Shown piece by piece: positions 1 to 7,462 of a DNA stretch of 13,706 nucleotides (within the stretch, counting starts at the first letter, position 1; each line of letters opens with the position of its first letter). The DNA is from Candidatus Omnitrophota bacterium. Its GTDB lineage: Bacteria > Omnitrophota > Gorgyraeia > Gygaellales > Profunditerraquicolaceae. A program made the position numbers and the translations under genes. Where the stretch lies: assembly GCA_016938245.1 (NCBI GenBank), contig JAFGUY010000018.1, forward strand, positions 1-13,706, given 5' to 3'. The notes below the pieces were generated by a model. The model saw nothing but the letters and a program-made list of their open reading frames with translations. It did not search any database and had not been told where the DNA came from.

Positions 1-154
1 ACTCCTTTGGTCTTGCATCCGGGCTTCGGAATTGCCATGGAAGCGGGGGTAATATATTTTCTATTACTTTTACGTAGGTCAGTAGCATTATTCTTTTCCC
101 TCTAATTATCAGAATCTTAGTAGCTATCATTTCTACAGAAATACTGTTAGCCGT
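1..154 (-). pseudogene. Decayed ORF6N-domain (KilA-N/antirepressor-like) gene, 5' part only
   Basis: On the minus strand an open frame runs from 154 off the left edge. A perfect Shine-Dalgarno AGGAGG (168-163) sits 8 bases before codon ACG (154-152), exactly where an ATG would be expected. The peptide then reads (T)ANSISVEMIATKILIIRGK, followed by RIML. This matches the start of ORF6N domains as I know them (pattern I-x-x-E-x-I-x-x-KIL-x-IRG-x-x-x-ML), which occur in phage and mobile-element antirepressor-like proteins. After ML the usual D-x-DLA-x-LYGV stretch is missing. In a neighbouring frame the bases give ATDL, as if 1 or 4 bases had been deleted. The remaining residues (LLTYVKVIENILPPLP and on) do not resemble the family. 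I read this as a relic that lost its start codon and its frame. An internal ATG (130-128) could start a shorter product. The continuation lies outside the window. Confidence 0.5.
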
Positions 155-300
155 ATTTATCACCTCCTGCCTTAATAAACGAGGGAGATAACAAAATCTA
201 ACTAATAAAAATCTACTAATCTTTTGGATTACCAAACAGAAGATAAACCTTAATATGACGGCGTTATAACTTATTGCAGCAGTAGAAGTAATTTTAAGGA

Positions 301-310
301 GAACCGTCCC
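301..310. repeat. Single arm of a GGGACGGTTC-type palindromic repeat
   Basis: GAACCGTCCC at this position is identical to the core of the right arm of the hairpin repeat at 12249-12283. No complementary partner arm is visible nearby, so this would be a half-element or a remnant. It lies in the gap upstream of the comF promoter. A chance 10-base match cannot be excluded, but both copies are intergenic, next to gene starts or ends. Confidence 0.35.
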
Positions 311-329
311 CTATTAAGGCTATGAAGGA

Positions 330-358
330 TTGACAAATAATGATTTAGTTGTTATTAT
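330..358 (+). promoter_or_regulatory. Sigma-70-type promoter of the comF-lptF-lptG operon (predicted leaderless)
   Basis: A perfect -35 box TTGACA (330-335) is followed by a 17-base spacer and a -10 box TATTAT (353-358, five of six consensus bases). Only 7 bases separate the -10 box from the ATG of comF at 366, so transcription would begin at or next to the A of that ATG, giving a leaderless mRNA. No Shine-Dalgarno sequence precedes the ATG, which agrees with this. Confidence 0.65.
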
Positions 359-365
359 TAATTCT

Positions 366-1088
366 ATGCTGCGGGGCTTATTACGTGGGTTAAAGAGTAT
401 TATCTATCCTAAAACTTGCCCTGCCTGTAAGGCAAAGCTCGACGAGGCAGGCGGAGAGCTGATATGCAAGAAGTGTTACTCGCAGATAAAGATGAACCTG
501 CCGCCTTTTTGCGTTTTATGCGGCAGGCACCTTGAGAAAAACAGCCCTAATAAAAACATCTGCCCGCAGTGCGTAAGAAAAAGACTGCACTTTGACCGGG
601 CATGGTCTCCCTGCGTTTACGAGGGAGTAGCTAAAAAACTGATCCACGAATTTAAATATAAAGGAAAAAATAATTTAGCCAAACCTTTAAGCCAAATCAT
701 GATTAACTTTATCCGGGAATACGGCCTTCCGCTAGGCGACTTTGATTTAATAATCCCCATCCCGCTGCATAAGGCAAGAATGCGAGAAAGAGAATTCAAT
801 CAGTCGGAAGCATTAGGTATGCACATCGCAAAAGAGTTCAAGAAAGAGCTCTCCTGCGAAACACTCCTTCGCCTTCGTCCGACTAAGAGCCAAACCGAAC
901 TTAAGGATAGCGAGCGCGCTTTAAATGTCGCGGGGAGTTTTACGGTAAGCAAAAAAGTAAGCCTTAAAGATAAAAACCTTTTATTAATCGATGATGTGCT
1001 TACTACGGGAGCCACCTCTTCCGAGGCATCCTTAGCATTAAAAAATTCAGGGGCAGAGGGTGTCTTTGTATTAACCCTGGCAAATTAA
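366..1088 (+). CDS. comF: ComF family phosphoribosyltransferase-like protein
   Basis: From ATG 366 the protein has 240 residues, the usual ComF length. The N-terminal part carries four CxxC pairs (C18/C21, C34/C37, C49/C52, C66/C69), which is a double zinc-ribbon arrangement. The C-terminal half is a type I phosphoribosyltransferase fold with the PRPP-binding signature DDVLTTGAT at 209-217. Family members in competent bacteria (ComFC) help take up transforming DNA, but the substrate of the transferase domain is not known and many ComF carriers are not known to be competent. An in-frame TTG at 330 would add 12 residues, but that TTG is the first half of the -35 box and the extension looks unlike the family, so I chose ATG 366. 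It heads an operon, with lptF starting 3 bases after its stop. No other competence gene is visible in the window. Confidence 0.88.
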   Translation: MLRGLLRGLKSIIYPKTCPACKAKLDEAGGELICKKCYSQIKMNLPPFCVLCGRHLEKNSPNKNICPQCVRKRLHFDRAWSPCVYEGVAKKLIHEFKYKGKNNLAKPLSQIMINFIREYGLPLGDFDLIIPIPLHKARMREREFNQSEALGMHIAKEFKKELSCETLLRLRPTKSQTELKDSERALNVAGSFTVSKKVSLKDKNLLLIDDVLTTGATSSEASLALKNSGAEGVFVLTLAN

Positions 1089-1091
1089 AAA

Positions 1092-2198
1092 ATGAGAATA
1101 TTGCGCAATTACTTATTAAGAGAGTTTACCGGGCCGTTTCTTCTGACCTTAGGGGTTTTAAGCTTCATCATGATTATCGTAGGAAACCTAAAGAAGATAA
1201 CCGACCTGGTTATTAATAAGGGAGTGGATATTTTTAGCGTAATCAAGGTCTTCCTGCTTTTAACCCCCTACATCGTAACTTATGCCCTGCCTATTTCAAT
1301 ACTGGTAGCAATACTTATATCTTTAGGAAGGCTTTCAAGCGATAACGAGATTATTGCTATCAGGGCAAGCGGCATAAATACCTTCAGGTTAATCCTTCCG
1401 ATAGTAACATTAGGCCTGATTATAAGCCTGGGGCTTGTGGTTTTTAATGACCGGGCTGCTTCCTACGCGCATTACGAATACCGCAAGACACTAATTCAGA
1501 TAGGGATGAAAAACCCTACTGCCGCCTTTGAAGAAGGTATTTTTATTAATTCCTTCCAGAAATACATACTCTTTATTTATAAGATTGACCAGAAAAATAA
1601 CCGTTTGATTAATGTGCGTATTTATGAACCACAGGGAGATAACAAACCTACCCGTACCATCATTGCCAAAAGCGGGGAGTTTATTGCTTTACCCGAGCAG
1701 AATATGGTTAAATTAAAACTTATGGACGGGACATCCGATGAGCCTGACCCGAACAACCCGATGAATTTCTATAAACTGAATTTCCGGACATACTTTATGA
1801 ACTTAAACCTTGCTGATGCAAGAGGCAAGGGAAAAATAGAGAAGAAATACAAAGAGATGACTTTTAAAGAATTAAGGCAAGAGATAAATAAACTGAAAAA
1901 AGAAAATATAAACCCCTCTCCCTTAATAACTCAGATGCACGAAAAACTGACCCTTGCCTTCTCCTGCCTTGTATTTATACTTATGGGCATACCGCTTGCA
2001 ATCATCACCCGCCGCAGAGAAAAATCGATTAATATCGGAATTGCCGTACTTGTCATAATAATATACTACCCGCTCTTTATCGCCTGCGAGGCGCTGGGGA
2101 TACAGGGGCATCTTAATCCGGCTTTTGCAATGTGGATACCCAATATAATCTTCGGGACACTAGGCGCAATCTTAACTGTCAGGCTATGCGCATCTTAG
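1092..2198 (+). CDS. lptF: LPS export permease of the YjgP/YjgQ family, LptF-like
   Basis: This 368-residue inner-membrane protein has the layout of the LptF/LptG family. Three hydrophobic segments lie at the N-terminus (about 12-31, 52-78, 98-118), then a soluble periplasmic region of about 165 residues that should form the beta-jellyroll, then three more segments (about 286-305, 313-335, 344-365). The cytoplasmic loop LSSDNEIIAIRASGIN (81-96) is the conserved coupling region that contacts the ATPase LptB. LptF and LptG pair with LptB2 to pull LPS from the inner membrane toward the LptC-LptA bridge. lptB, lptC and lptA are not in the window. The gene starts 3 bases after comF without a clear Shine-Dalgarno sequence and overlaps lptG by 13 bases, so translational coupling is likely. 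The F rather than G assignment rests on gene order and general resemblance. Confidence 0.85.
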   Translation: MRILRNYLLREFTGPFLLTLGVLSFIMIIVGNLKKITDLVINKGVDIFSVIKVFLLLTPYIVTYALPISILVAILISLGRLSSDNEIIAIRASGINTFRLILPIVTLGLIISLGLVVFNDRAASYAHYEYRKTLIQIGMKNPTAAFEEGIFINSFQKYILFIYKIDQKNNRLINVRIYEPQGDNKPTRTIIAKSGEFIALPEQNMVKLKLMDGTSDEPDPNNPMNFYKLNFRTYFMNLNLADARGKGKIEKKYKEMTFKELRQEINKLKKENINPSPLITQMHEKLTLAFSCLVFILMGIPLAIITRRREKSINIGIAVLVIIIYYPLFIACEALGIQGHLNPAFAMWIPNIIFGTLGAILTVRLCAS

Positions 2199-3286
2199 AC
2201 CGCTATATATTAAAATCCATAATAACGATATTTATATCCTGCATATTCCTTTTCCTTTTTCTGTATGTCGTAATAGATATACTCTCGCACTTAGAAGATA
2301 TCTTAAAGCATAAGATCCACTATGCGGTATTAGCCCAGTATTACTTGTGGTACTTGCCGATAATGTTTGTGCAGATCTCTCCCTTTGCCTGCCTTTTAAG
2401 CACTCTTTATACCTTTAGCAGGCTAAACCATAGCAATGAGATTATCGCTATGCGCGCATCAGGCTTAAGCATATTCTATATTACAAAGACGGCGCTGGTA
2501 TTCGGGGCGGTAGTAAGCCTTTTTGTTTTCTTAGTTAACGGCCGGCTTATGCCGCAGGCAATGAATATAACCCAAAGGATAAAAAGCCAGATGGAGGAAG
2601 GCGTACAAAAGAAGGCAGATAAAAGACATGAGGTTATAAGCAACCTCTCGATGTACGGGCTTAAAAACAGGCTGTTTTTTGTGAGCAAATTTTATACGGA
2701 AAACAATAACCTGGAAGGCATAACCATACTGGAGCATGATGAAAACCAGAATTTAACTAAAAAAATCGTAGCCAGAAAAGGAATTTACGAAGACGGACTT
2801 TGGAAATTTTATAACTCAATTACCTATAATTTTGACTTAAACAGCCAGATTGTTAATGAGCCTGTTTATATGGCCGAGGAGATAATGACAATTCCCGAAG
2901 GCCCCCGGGGTTTCCTCGCGCAGAGGCAGAAACCGGAATCAATGACTATAGCTCAACTTGACACTTATATCTGGAAACTCTCTAAAAGCGGGGCAACTAA
3001 CGTAATAAGAAACTTAAAGATTGACCTTTATCAGAAATTTACCTCGCCCTTTACTAGCCTGATTATAATAATGCTCGGGATACCCTTTTCATTGATGATG
3101 CATAAAAGGGCAACGGGGTTATCTTCTATCGGGATATCAATTATGGTAGGATTCTTATACTATATAGCTGATGCAATATTTATTGCTATCGGCCGGGGAG
3201 GAGCCGTCCCCCCTATTGTCGCAGCCTCATTAAGCCACGCAATCGCCCTAACCTTAAGCCTGATAATGATCAACAACCTGCCCTAA
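2186..3286 (+). CDS. lptG: LPS export permease of the YjgP/YjgQ family, LptG-like
   Basis: This is the second permease subunit, 366 residues from ATG 2186 (MRILDRYILKS). Its N-terminus closely parallels that of LptF (MRILRNYLLRE). Membrane segments are predicted at about 12-32, 52-76, 100-118, 288-304, 314-336 and 342-363, with a periplasmic domain between the third and fourth. The coupling loop NHSNEIIAMRASGLS (81-95) mirrors the one in LptF. I preferred this start to an in-frame ATG 54 bases upstream, because the upstream extension lies wholly inside lptF and is unlike the family. It overlaps lptF by 13 bases, so the two subunits should be made in matched amounts. Its TAA stop (3284-3286) overlaps the stop codon of the convergent gene alr, with no room for a separate terminator between the genes. 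Confidence 0.87.
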   Translation: MRILDRYILKSIITIFISCIFLFLFLYVVIDILSHLEDILKHKIHYAVLAQYYLWYLPIMFVQISPFACLLSTLYTFSRLNHSNEIIAMRASGLSIFYITKTALVFGAVVSLFVFLVNGRLMPQAMNITQRIKSQMEEGVQKKADKRHEVISNLSMYGLKNRLFFVSKFYTENNNLEGITILEHDENQNLTKKIVARKGIYEDGLWKFYNSITYNFDLNSQIVNEPVYMAEEIMTIPEGPRGFLAQRQKPESMTIAQLDTYIWKLSKSGATNVIRNLKIDLYQKFTSPFTSLIIIMLGIPFSLMMHKRATGLSSIGISIMVGFLYYIADAIFIAIGRGGAVPPIVAASLSHAIALTLSLIMINNLP

Positions 3287-4404
3287 GGGTTATATATTCT
3301 AGGGATACGGCTTCCTAAACCGCAGACAATTTCATAAGGTATGGTACCTGACTTTAGAGCTAACTCTTCGGAGGTAATCTTTTCTTTCCCCTGCACGCCG
3401 ATTAAAACAACTTCATCCCCTACTTTTACGCGGGTACCTCCGATGTCAACCATAATCTGATCCATGCAAATCCTGCCCGCTATCTTAAAACGCCTGCCTG
3501 CGATTAATACCTCTGCTTTATTGGAAAGGTTGCGCGGGTATCCGTCTCCGTAACCGATAGGCAGAGTAGCAATTTTTGTAGTCTTTTTGGTAACGTAATC
3601 ATGGCCGTAGCTTATGCCGACTCCGGCAGAAACCTTCTTAAGATATACCACTTTTGTCTTAAGGCTTAATACCGGCTTTAAATCTATCCTTAGCCCCCCC
3701 CTGGGATACAAACCATAAACTATTAATCCGGGCCTGACCATATTAAAATGGCTGTTTTTATAATCAAGAATCCCCATACTATTAGCTGCGTGAATAAACG
3801 GAACCCTGATTGCTTCCCTGCTTAATCTTTTTACCAGCCGGTCAAATAAAGCTATCTGATGGAATGTAAATTCTTTGTTTAAATCCGCAAGAGCAAAATG
3901 CGTGAAGAGCCCTTCGATATTAATATTTTTAAATCTACTTATTTTAAAGACTAGCTTATGGGCATCGTAGTGGTGTATGCCGATCCTGCCCATACCCGTA
4001 TCGACTTTTATATGCACGTTAACTCTTTTATTTAAAGCCTTAGCCCGCTTATTTATAGCCTTAGGCAGTTCTTCGTCGCAGACAGTGGGGACAAGATTAT
4101 ATTTAAAAAGCGGGCCTATATCTTTTTTTAGGATAAGGCCTAATATTAATACCGGGGGTTTTATCCCGAACTCCCTTAATTTTATCCCCTCGTCAATTGA
4201 GGCAACCCCGAAATAATCAACCCCGCAATTTTCAAGGGTTTTAGCTACGGGGATTAAGCCGTGGCCGTAGGCATCCGCCTTTATGGTAACCATAATCTTC
4301 GTAGCTTCGCTTACCCTTTTTCTTATCTTGAAGAAATTATATTCAAGATTCTTTAAGTTAATCTCTGCCCAAGTCGGACGGTATCCTATGTAATTACCTT
4401 TCAT
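3283..4404 (-). CDS. alr: Alanine racemase
   Basis: This PLP enzyme interconverts L- and D-alanine and supplies D-alanine for peptidoglycan. It has 373 residues, the normal full length. The PLP-binding lysine is K42 in TIKADAYGHG, at the mouth of the N-terminal TIM barrel. VDTGMGRIG (134-142) carries the arginine R140 expected to touch the cofactor phenolate. The second catalytic base is Y266 in ISYGHDY. CMDQ (313-316) and the C-terminal beta domain complete the family pattern. It is the last gene of the minus-strand train and starts one base after the tsaB stop (TAA-G-ATG), so it is probably translated by reinitiation or from coupled ribosomes. Nothing in the sequence suggests a broad-substrate racemase instead, and the call is firm. 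Confidence 0.95.
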   Translation of the reverse strand: MKGNYIGYRPTWAEINLKNLEYNFFKIRKRVSEATKIMVTIKADAYGHGLIPVAKTLENCGVDYFGVASIDEGIKLREFGIKPPVLILGLILKKDIGPLFKYNLVPTVCDEELPKAINKRAKALNKRVNVHIKVDTGMGRIGIHHYDAHKLVFKISRFKNINIEGLFTHFALADLNKEFTFHQIALFDRLVKRLSREAIRVPFIHAANSMGILDYKNSHFNMVRPGLIVYGLYPRGGLRIDLKPVLSLKTKVVYLKKVSAGVGISYGHDYVTKKTTKIATLPIGYGDGYPRNLSNKAEVLIAGRRFKIAGRICMDQIMVDIGGTRVKVGDEVVLIGVQGKEKITSEELALKSGTIPYEIVCGLGSRIPRIYNP

Positions 4405-4405
4405 C

Positions 4406-5077
4406 TTATTTTTTAATCTGGCACTCCTTAGGATAAAGATACACCGGATTCAATTTAAAACTTGCTGCCTTTTTATCCTTGCCGGCCCTTTCAAAGACTA
4501 GGGTAATTAAATTATGCGCCTTAGGATACCAGGCATCTTTATCCAAAAAAGAGGCATGCAAGGTTTTTCTTACGATATCGTCCCTGTATATATCCAGAGC
4601 ATCCCCGAAAATAATGCTCGGGGAATTTATCTTCTTAATAAATTCGTCCTTTGGTATAAGCGCATACGGGGTAATCTTCTTTAACCTGCCGTTATTATAC
4701 TTATATGTACACGAATAAACAAGCCCGCGCTTGGCATCAATAGCAGGTATAATTTTCCTGCTTGTTACGGGAGAGTTCATCGCCAGTATATCCAGCGTGG
4801 ATTCGCCGATTGCCGGTTTATTTAACGCTAAAGAAAACCCCTTTATCATGCTTAAGCCTAAACGGATTCCGGTAAATGAACCCGGGCCGCATCCTGCCGC
4901 AAAATAATCCATATCGCTCAATTTCAAACTCAAAGCGCAAAGCACGCTTTTTATCGCAGGGGCTAATAGTTGCGACAGTTTATGCCCGGTCTTAAGGTTA
5001 TACTCAAAAACCTTTCCCTTGCTGTAAACTCCCAGGGTAAGAAAATTTGTAGTTGTATCAATGGCTAATATTCTCAC
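4406..5077 (-). CDS. tsaB: tRNA t6A37 threonylcarbamoyltransferase complex subunit TsaB
   Basis: TsaB is an ASKHA-fold protein that partners the catalytic subunit TsaD and the ATPase TsaE to place threonylcarbamoyl on A37 of ANN-decoding tRNAs. The 223-residue product starts MRILAIDTTTNF, a typical family opening, and has the signature GPGSFTGIRLGL at 64-75. The tail (NPVYLYPKE) matches the usual TsaB C-terminus. The start codon is GTG at 5077, inside the end of tsaE, so the genes overlap by 20 bases. This is the largest overlap in the window and points to translational coupling of the two partner subunits. tsaD and tsaC are not in the window. Confidence 0.93.
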   Translation of the reverse strand: MRILAIDTTTNFLTLGVYSKGKVFEYNLKTGHKLSQLLAPAIKSVLCALSLKLSDMDYFAAGCGPGSFTGIRLGLSMIKGFSLALNKPAIGESTLDILAMNSPVTSRKIIPAIDAKRGLVYSCTYKYNNGRLKKITPYALIPKDEFIKKINSPSIIFGDALDIYRDDIVRKTLHASFLDKDAWYPKAHNLITLVFERAGKDKKAASFKLNPVYLYPKECQIKK

Positions 5078-5528
5078 GGATATTCTTTAAAAGCGCTTTA
5101 TACCGCTCTCCCTCCGCTCTAAACCTAAGTTTTCTTTTAAATTCTCCCGCATAACTTAATTCTATTGTAAGGCATTCTTTAGGGATAAAACAGCCTAATT
5201 TCTGCGGCCATTCGATAACGCTTACCCCCTCGCCGTAAAAATACTCTTCGTAACCTAAGGCAGGTATATCGCGCGTATCTTTCAGGCGGTAAAGGTCAAA
5301 GTGAAAAAACGGGAGCCTCCCCGTTAAATGCCGGCGGATGATAACAAACGAAGAGCTGGTTACGTCAAATGCGTCGATCTTAAGCCCTTGCGCAATCCCT
5401 TTAGTTAAAACTGTCTTGCCTGAACCTAACTCTCCGCTTAAACAAATTATATCTTTCGGGACAAGGTATTTTGCGATAACCCTTCCTATTTTTGCGGTAT
5501 CAGAAACAGACCGGGAAATAATCTGCAT
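5058..5528 (-). CDS. tsaE: tRNA t6A37 threonylcarbamoyltransferase complex ATPase TsaE
   Basis: This small P-loop ATPase of 156 residues is required for cycling of the TsaB-TsaD complex. The Walker A motif is GELGSGKT at 32-39, followed by the family motifs HFDLYRL (76-82) and IEWP (105-108). One oddity is the switch segment that normally reads TSPTF, which here reads TSSSF (57-61), losing the proline and the threonine. The remaining motifs are intact, so I expect an active protein. It lies one base after thiL and overlaps tsaB by 20 bases. Length and motif order are typical of the former YjeE family. Confidence 0.94.
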   Translation of the reverse strand: MQIISRSVSDTAKIGRVIAKYLVPKDIICLSGELGSGKTVLTKGIAQGLKIDAFDVTSSSFVIIRRHLTGRLPFFHFDLYRLKDTRDIPALGYEEYFYGEGVSVIEWPQKLGCFIPKECLTIELSYAGEFKRKLRFRAEGERYKALLKNIRENISH

Positions 5529-5529
5529 A

Positions 5530-6426
5530 TTAAAAGTGAGTAAACCCCTTTAAGTTAATATCCTTTATTCTACCCGAATTATATACTAATTTAAAACCGT
5601 ATTTTTTCTCCACTATCTCCCCGATAAGCTTAAAGTTAACAATCCTCTTTTTTAAAAGCCTTTTTGCCTCAACGGAATTAAGGGTAAAAAGCAGCTCAAA
5701 CTCCTCGCCGCTGGTTAAGGCATCCGCTAAATTACGCGCCTTAGGGCTTTTAGGGATAAGGCCCTCATAAAGCAAAGCGCCTGCCTTACTTTGTCTTAAG
5801 ATGTGATTTAAGTCCTGCGCCAAGCCGTCGGATATATCAATCATCGCATTTACCTTAAAATTATCCGCCAGAAAGCGCGCCTCATTTATTCTCGGGGTAA
5901 AGTTTAAATGTTTTCCTAATATAGAGCCCCCTGACTCTCCGGTTGTAAAGATTAAATCGCCCGGCTTAGCACCGTTTCTTAAAACAAGGTTATCCTTTTT
6001 AACTAACCCGAGCATGCTTACATCAACTACTATCTTTCTGCTTGAGCTTATATCCCCGCCTACAATGTTAATCTTATATTCCCGGCAGATATCCCGCATT
6101 CCTTTAAAAAGACGGTCTGTAAACTTTAAAGATGTGTTTTTAGGCATCCCTAAAGATACAAGGCAATACGTAGGCGTTCCTAAACAAGATGCGATATCGC
6201 TTATAGAGGCTGCCACTGCCTTCCTGCCGATAAAATAGGGGTCATCCTTATGGGTAAAATCAACTCCTTCTATGATCATATCGCAGGTAAAAAGCTGAAA
6301 CCTCTTTTTATCAAACTTAAGCACTGCGCAGTCATCGCCGGAACCTAAAAATACCGACGAATCCAGCTTGATGCGCTTTTTAAACCGCTCAATCAAATTA
6401 AACTCTCCTAAATCCTTGACTAACAT
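5530..6426 (-). CDS. thiL: Thiamine-monophosphate kinase
   Basis: ThiL phosphorylates thiamine monophosphate with ATP to give thiamine diphosphate, the active cofactor. The 298-residue protein has the PurM/ThiL-type Mg-ATP motifs: GDDCAV (30-35), the TCDMIIEGVDF strand (47-57), the helix GRKAVAASISDIA (67-79), GGD (123-125), IDISDGLAQDL (196-206) and GEEFELLF (240-247). It is somewhat shorter than the commonly seen length of about 320, with a compact stretch around 165-185 between the kinase halves. No active-site motif is missing. Its ATG overlaps the end of mtnA by 7 bases, and it is one base from tsaE. No thiamine-synthesis gene or TPP riboswitch is seen nearby, so its place here looks like housekeeping clustering rather than a thiamine operon. 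Confidence 0.93.
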   Translation of the reverse strand: MLVKDLGEFNLIERFKKRIKLDSSVFLGSGDDCAVLKFDKKRFQLFTCDMIIEGVDFTHKDDPYFIGRKAVAASISDIASCLGTPTYCLVSLGMPKNTSLKFTDRLFKGMRDICREYKINIVGGDISSSRKIVVDVSMLGLVKKDNLVLRNGAKPGDLIFTTGESGGSILGKHLNFTPRINEARFLADNFKVNAMIDISDGLAQDLNHILRQSKAGALLYEGLIPKSPKARNLADALTSGEEFELLFTLNSVEAKRLLKKRIVNFKLIGEIVEKKYGFKLVYNSGRIKDINLKGFTHF

Positions 6427-7460
6427 AGAATTTTCCTGATATTCTTATCTAAGGGCGACCTGATTATACCGTAATCGGTAATAATTGCGGTGATTAACCT
6501 ATGGCCCGTAACATCGAAAGCCGGGTTCATTACCTTAATGCCTTTAGGAGAAATCTCCCTTTTGAATAATAAGGTAGAAACTTCTTTAGGCTCGCGTTCT
6601 TCTACTATGATATCTTTTCCGCTTCTTAATGATAAATCAAAAGTTGAGGCAGGAGCGGCAATATAAAAAGGGATATTGTGGTATTTGCATAATATCGCCA
6701 GATTATACGTTCCTATTTTATTAGCAGTATCTCCGTTTAAGGCAACCCTGTCTGCTCCGGCGATAACCAGGCTTACCTTGCCCTGTTGCATAAGCGCTGC
6801 TGCCGTATTATCACAAATTACTAACGCATCTATCCCTTTTTTCTTTAACTCCCATGCGCTAAGGCGTGCCCCCTGAAGAAGCGGGCGCGTCTCAGAGATA
6901 TAAACTTTAAAAATTTTTCCTTTTTCTTTTGCGCGGTAAAGCACTCCTAAGACAGTCCCGTAACCACAGGTAGCAAGTATCCCGGCATTACAAATTGTAA
7001 GTATGCCGTCATTATTCTTAATAAGGGATGCGCCGTATCTTCCTATGTTGCGGCAGGATTCTTTATCTTCGTTTATAATATTTAGCGCTTCTTCCAGGAT
7101 AAGGGCTTTAATCGTTCCCACGCTTAAACCTTTATTTTTAAAGGCGATATTAGATACCCTCTCTATCCCCCAGAAAAGATTACGGGCAGTCGGCCGGGAA
7201 GAGGCAAGGTAACCGGAAACTTTCTTTAATTTCCGGATAAAACTTCCGTAGTCATTCCCTTTAAAATCCCTTATCCCCAGATATACCCCTAACTCTGCGC
7301 AAGCGCCTAATGCCGGAGCGCCGCGCACGCTTAGTCTTCTTATCGCCTGCCGTAAATCCTTAATATTGCTTATATACAAATACTCCAATTTATCCGGCAG
7401 TTTGGACTGGTCAATAATTTTTATCTTCCCGTACTTATACTCGATAGTTTTAAAGCTCAT
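6420..7460 (-). CDS. mtnA: S-methyl-5-thioribose-1-phosphate isomerase
   Basis: MtnA isomerises 5-methylthioribose 1-phosphate to 5-methylthioribulose 1-phosphate in the methionine salvage pathway. It belongs to the eIF2B-alpha-like fold. The 346-residue product has RGAPALG (46-52), the catalytic cysteine C157 in LTICNAG, ETRPLLQGARLSAWEL (190-205), and the catalytic aspartate D237 in AGADRV with the following LNGDTANKIGTYNLA. Bacterial enzymes usually read THCN at the cysteine loop and this one reads TICN. An alternative member of the fold, a ribose-1,5-bisphosphate isomerase, is less likely given the close MtnA motif agreement. It starts 2 bases after tatD and overlaps thiL by 7 bases. No other methionine-salvage gene (mtnP, mtnK, mtnB) is visible. 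Confidence 0.9.
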   Translation of the reverse strand: MSFKTIEYKYGKIKIIDQSKLPDKLEYLYISNIKDLRQAIRRLSVRGAPALGACAELGVYLGIRDFKGNDYGSFIRKLKKVSGYLASSRPTARNLFWGIERVSNIAFKNKGLSVGTIKALILEEALNIINEDKESCRNIGRYGASLIKNNDGILTICNAGILATCGYGTVLGVLYRAKEKGKIFKVYISETRPLLQGARLSAWELKKKGIDALVICDNTAAALMQQGKVSLVIAGADRVALNGDTANKIGTYNLAILCKYHNIPFYIAAPASTFDLSLRSGKDIIVEEREPKEVSTLLFKREISPKGIKVMNPAFDVTGHRLITAIITDYGIIRSPLDKNIRKILC

Positions 7461-7462
7461 AT

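Noticed and set aside
1..105. Plus-strand open frame ending at 105 as the tail of an upstream gene
   Set aside because: The translation (TPLVLHPGFGIAMEAG and on) matches no family I recognise, and the opposite strand has a recognisable ORF6N start with a ribosome-binding site. It is probably a shadow, but the window edge limits the judgement.
194..220. Imperfect tandem AAATCTA-CTAAT repeats in the gap before comF
   Set aside because: Only two short AT-rich copies with no further periodicity; easily expected by chance in this composition.
330..365. TTG 330 as the start of comF, adding 12 residues
   Set aside because: AAGGA lies directly against the TTG with no spacing, the added residues are unlike ComF, and the TTG is the first half of a TTGACA -35 box with a matching -10.
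2132..2185. Upstream ATG as the start of lptG
   Set aside because: The extra 18 residues lie inside lptF and are unlike the family; ATG 2186 gives the typical MRILDRYIL opening.
3195..3212. GAGCCGTCCCCCC in lptG as another copy of the GGGACGGTTC repeat
   Set aside because: It differs inside the core, has no partner arm, and lies in conserved coding sequence.
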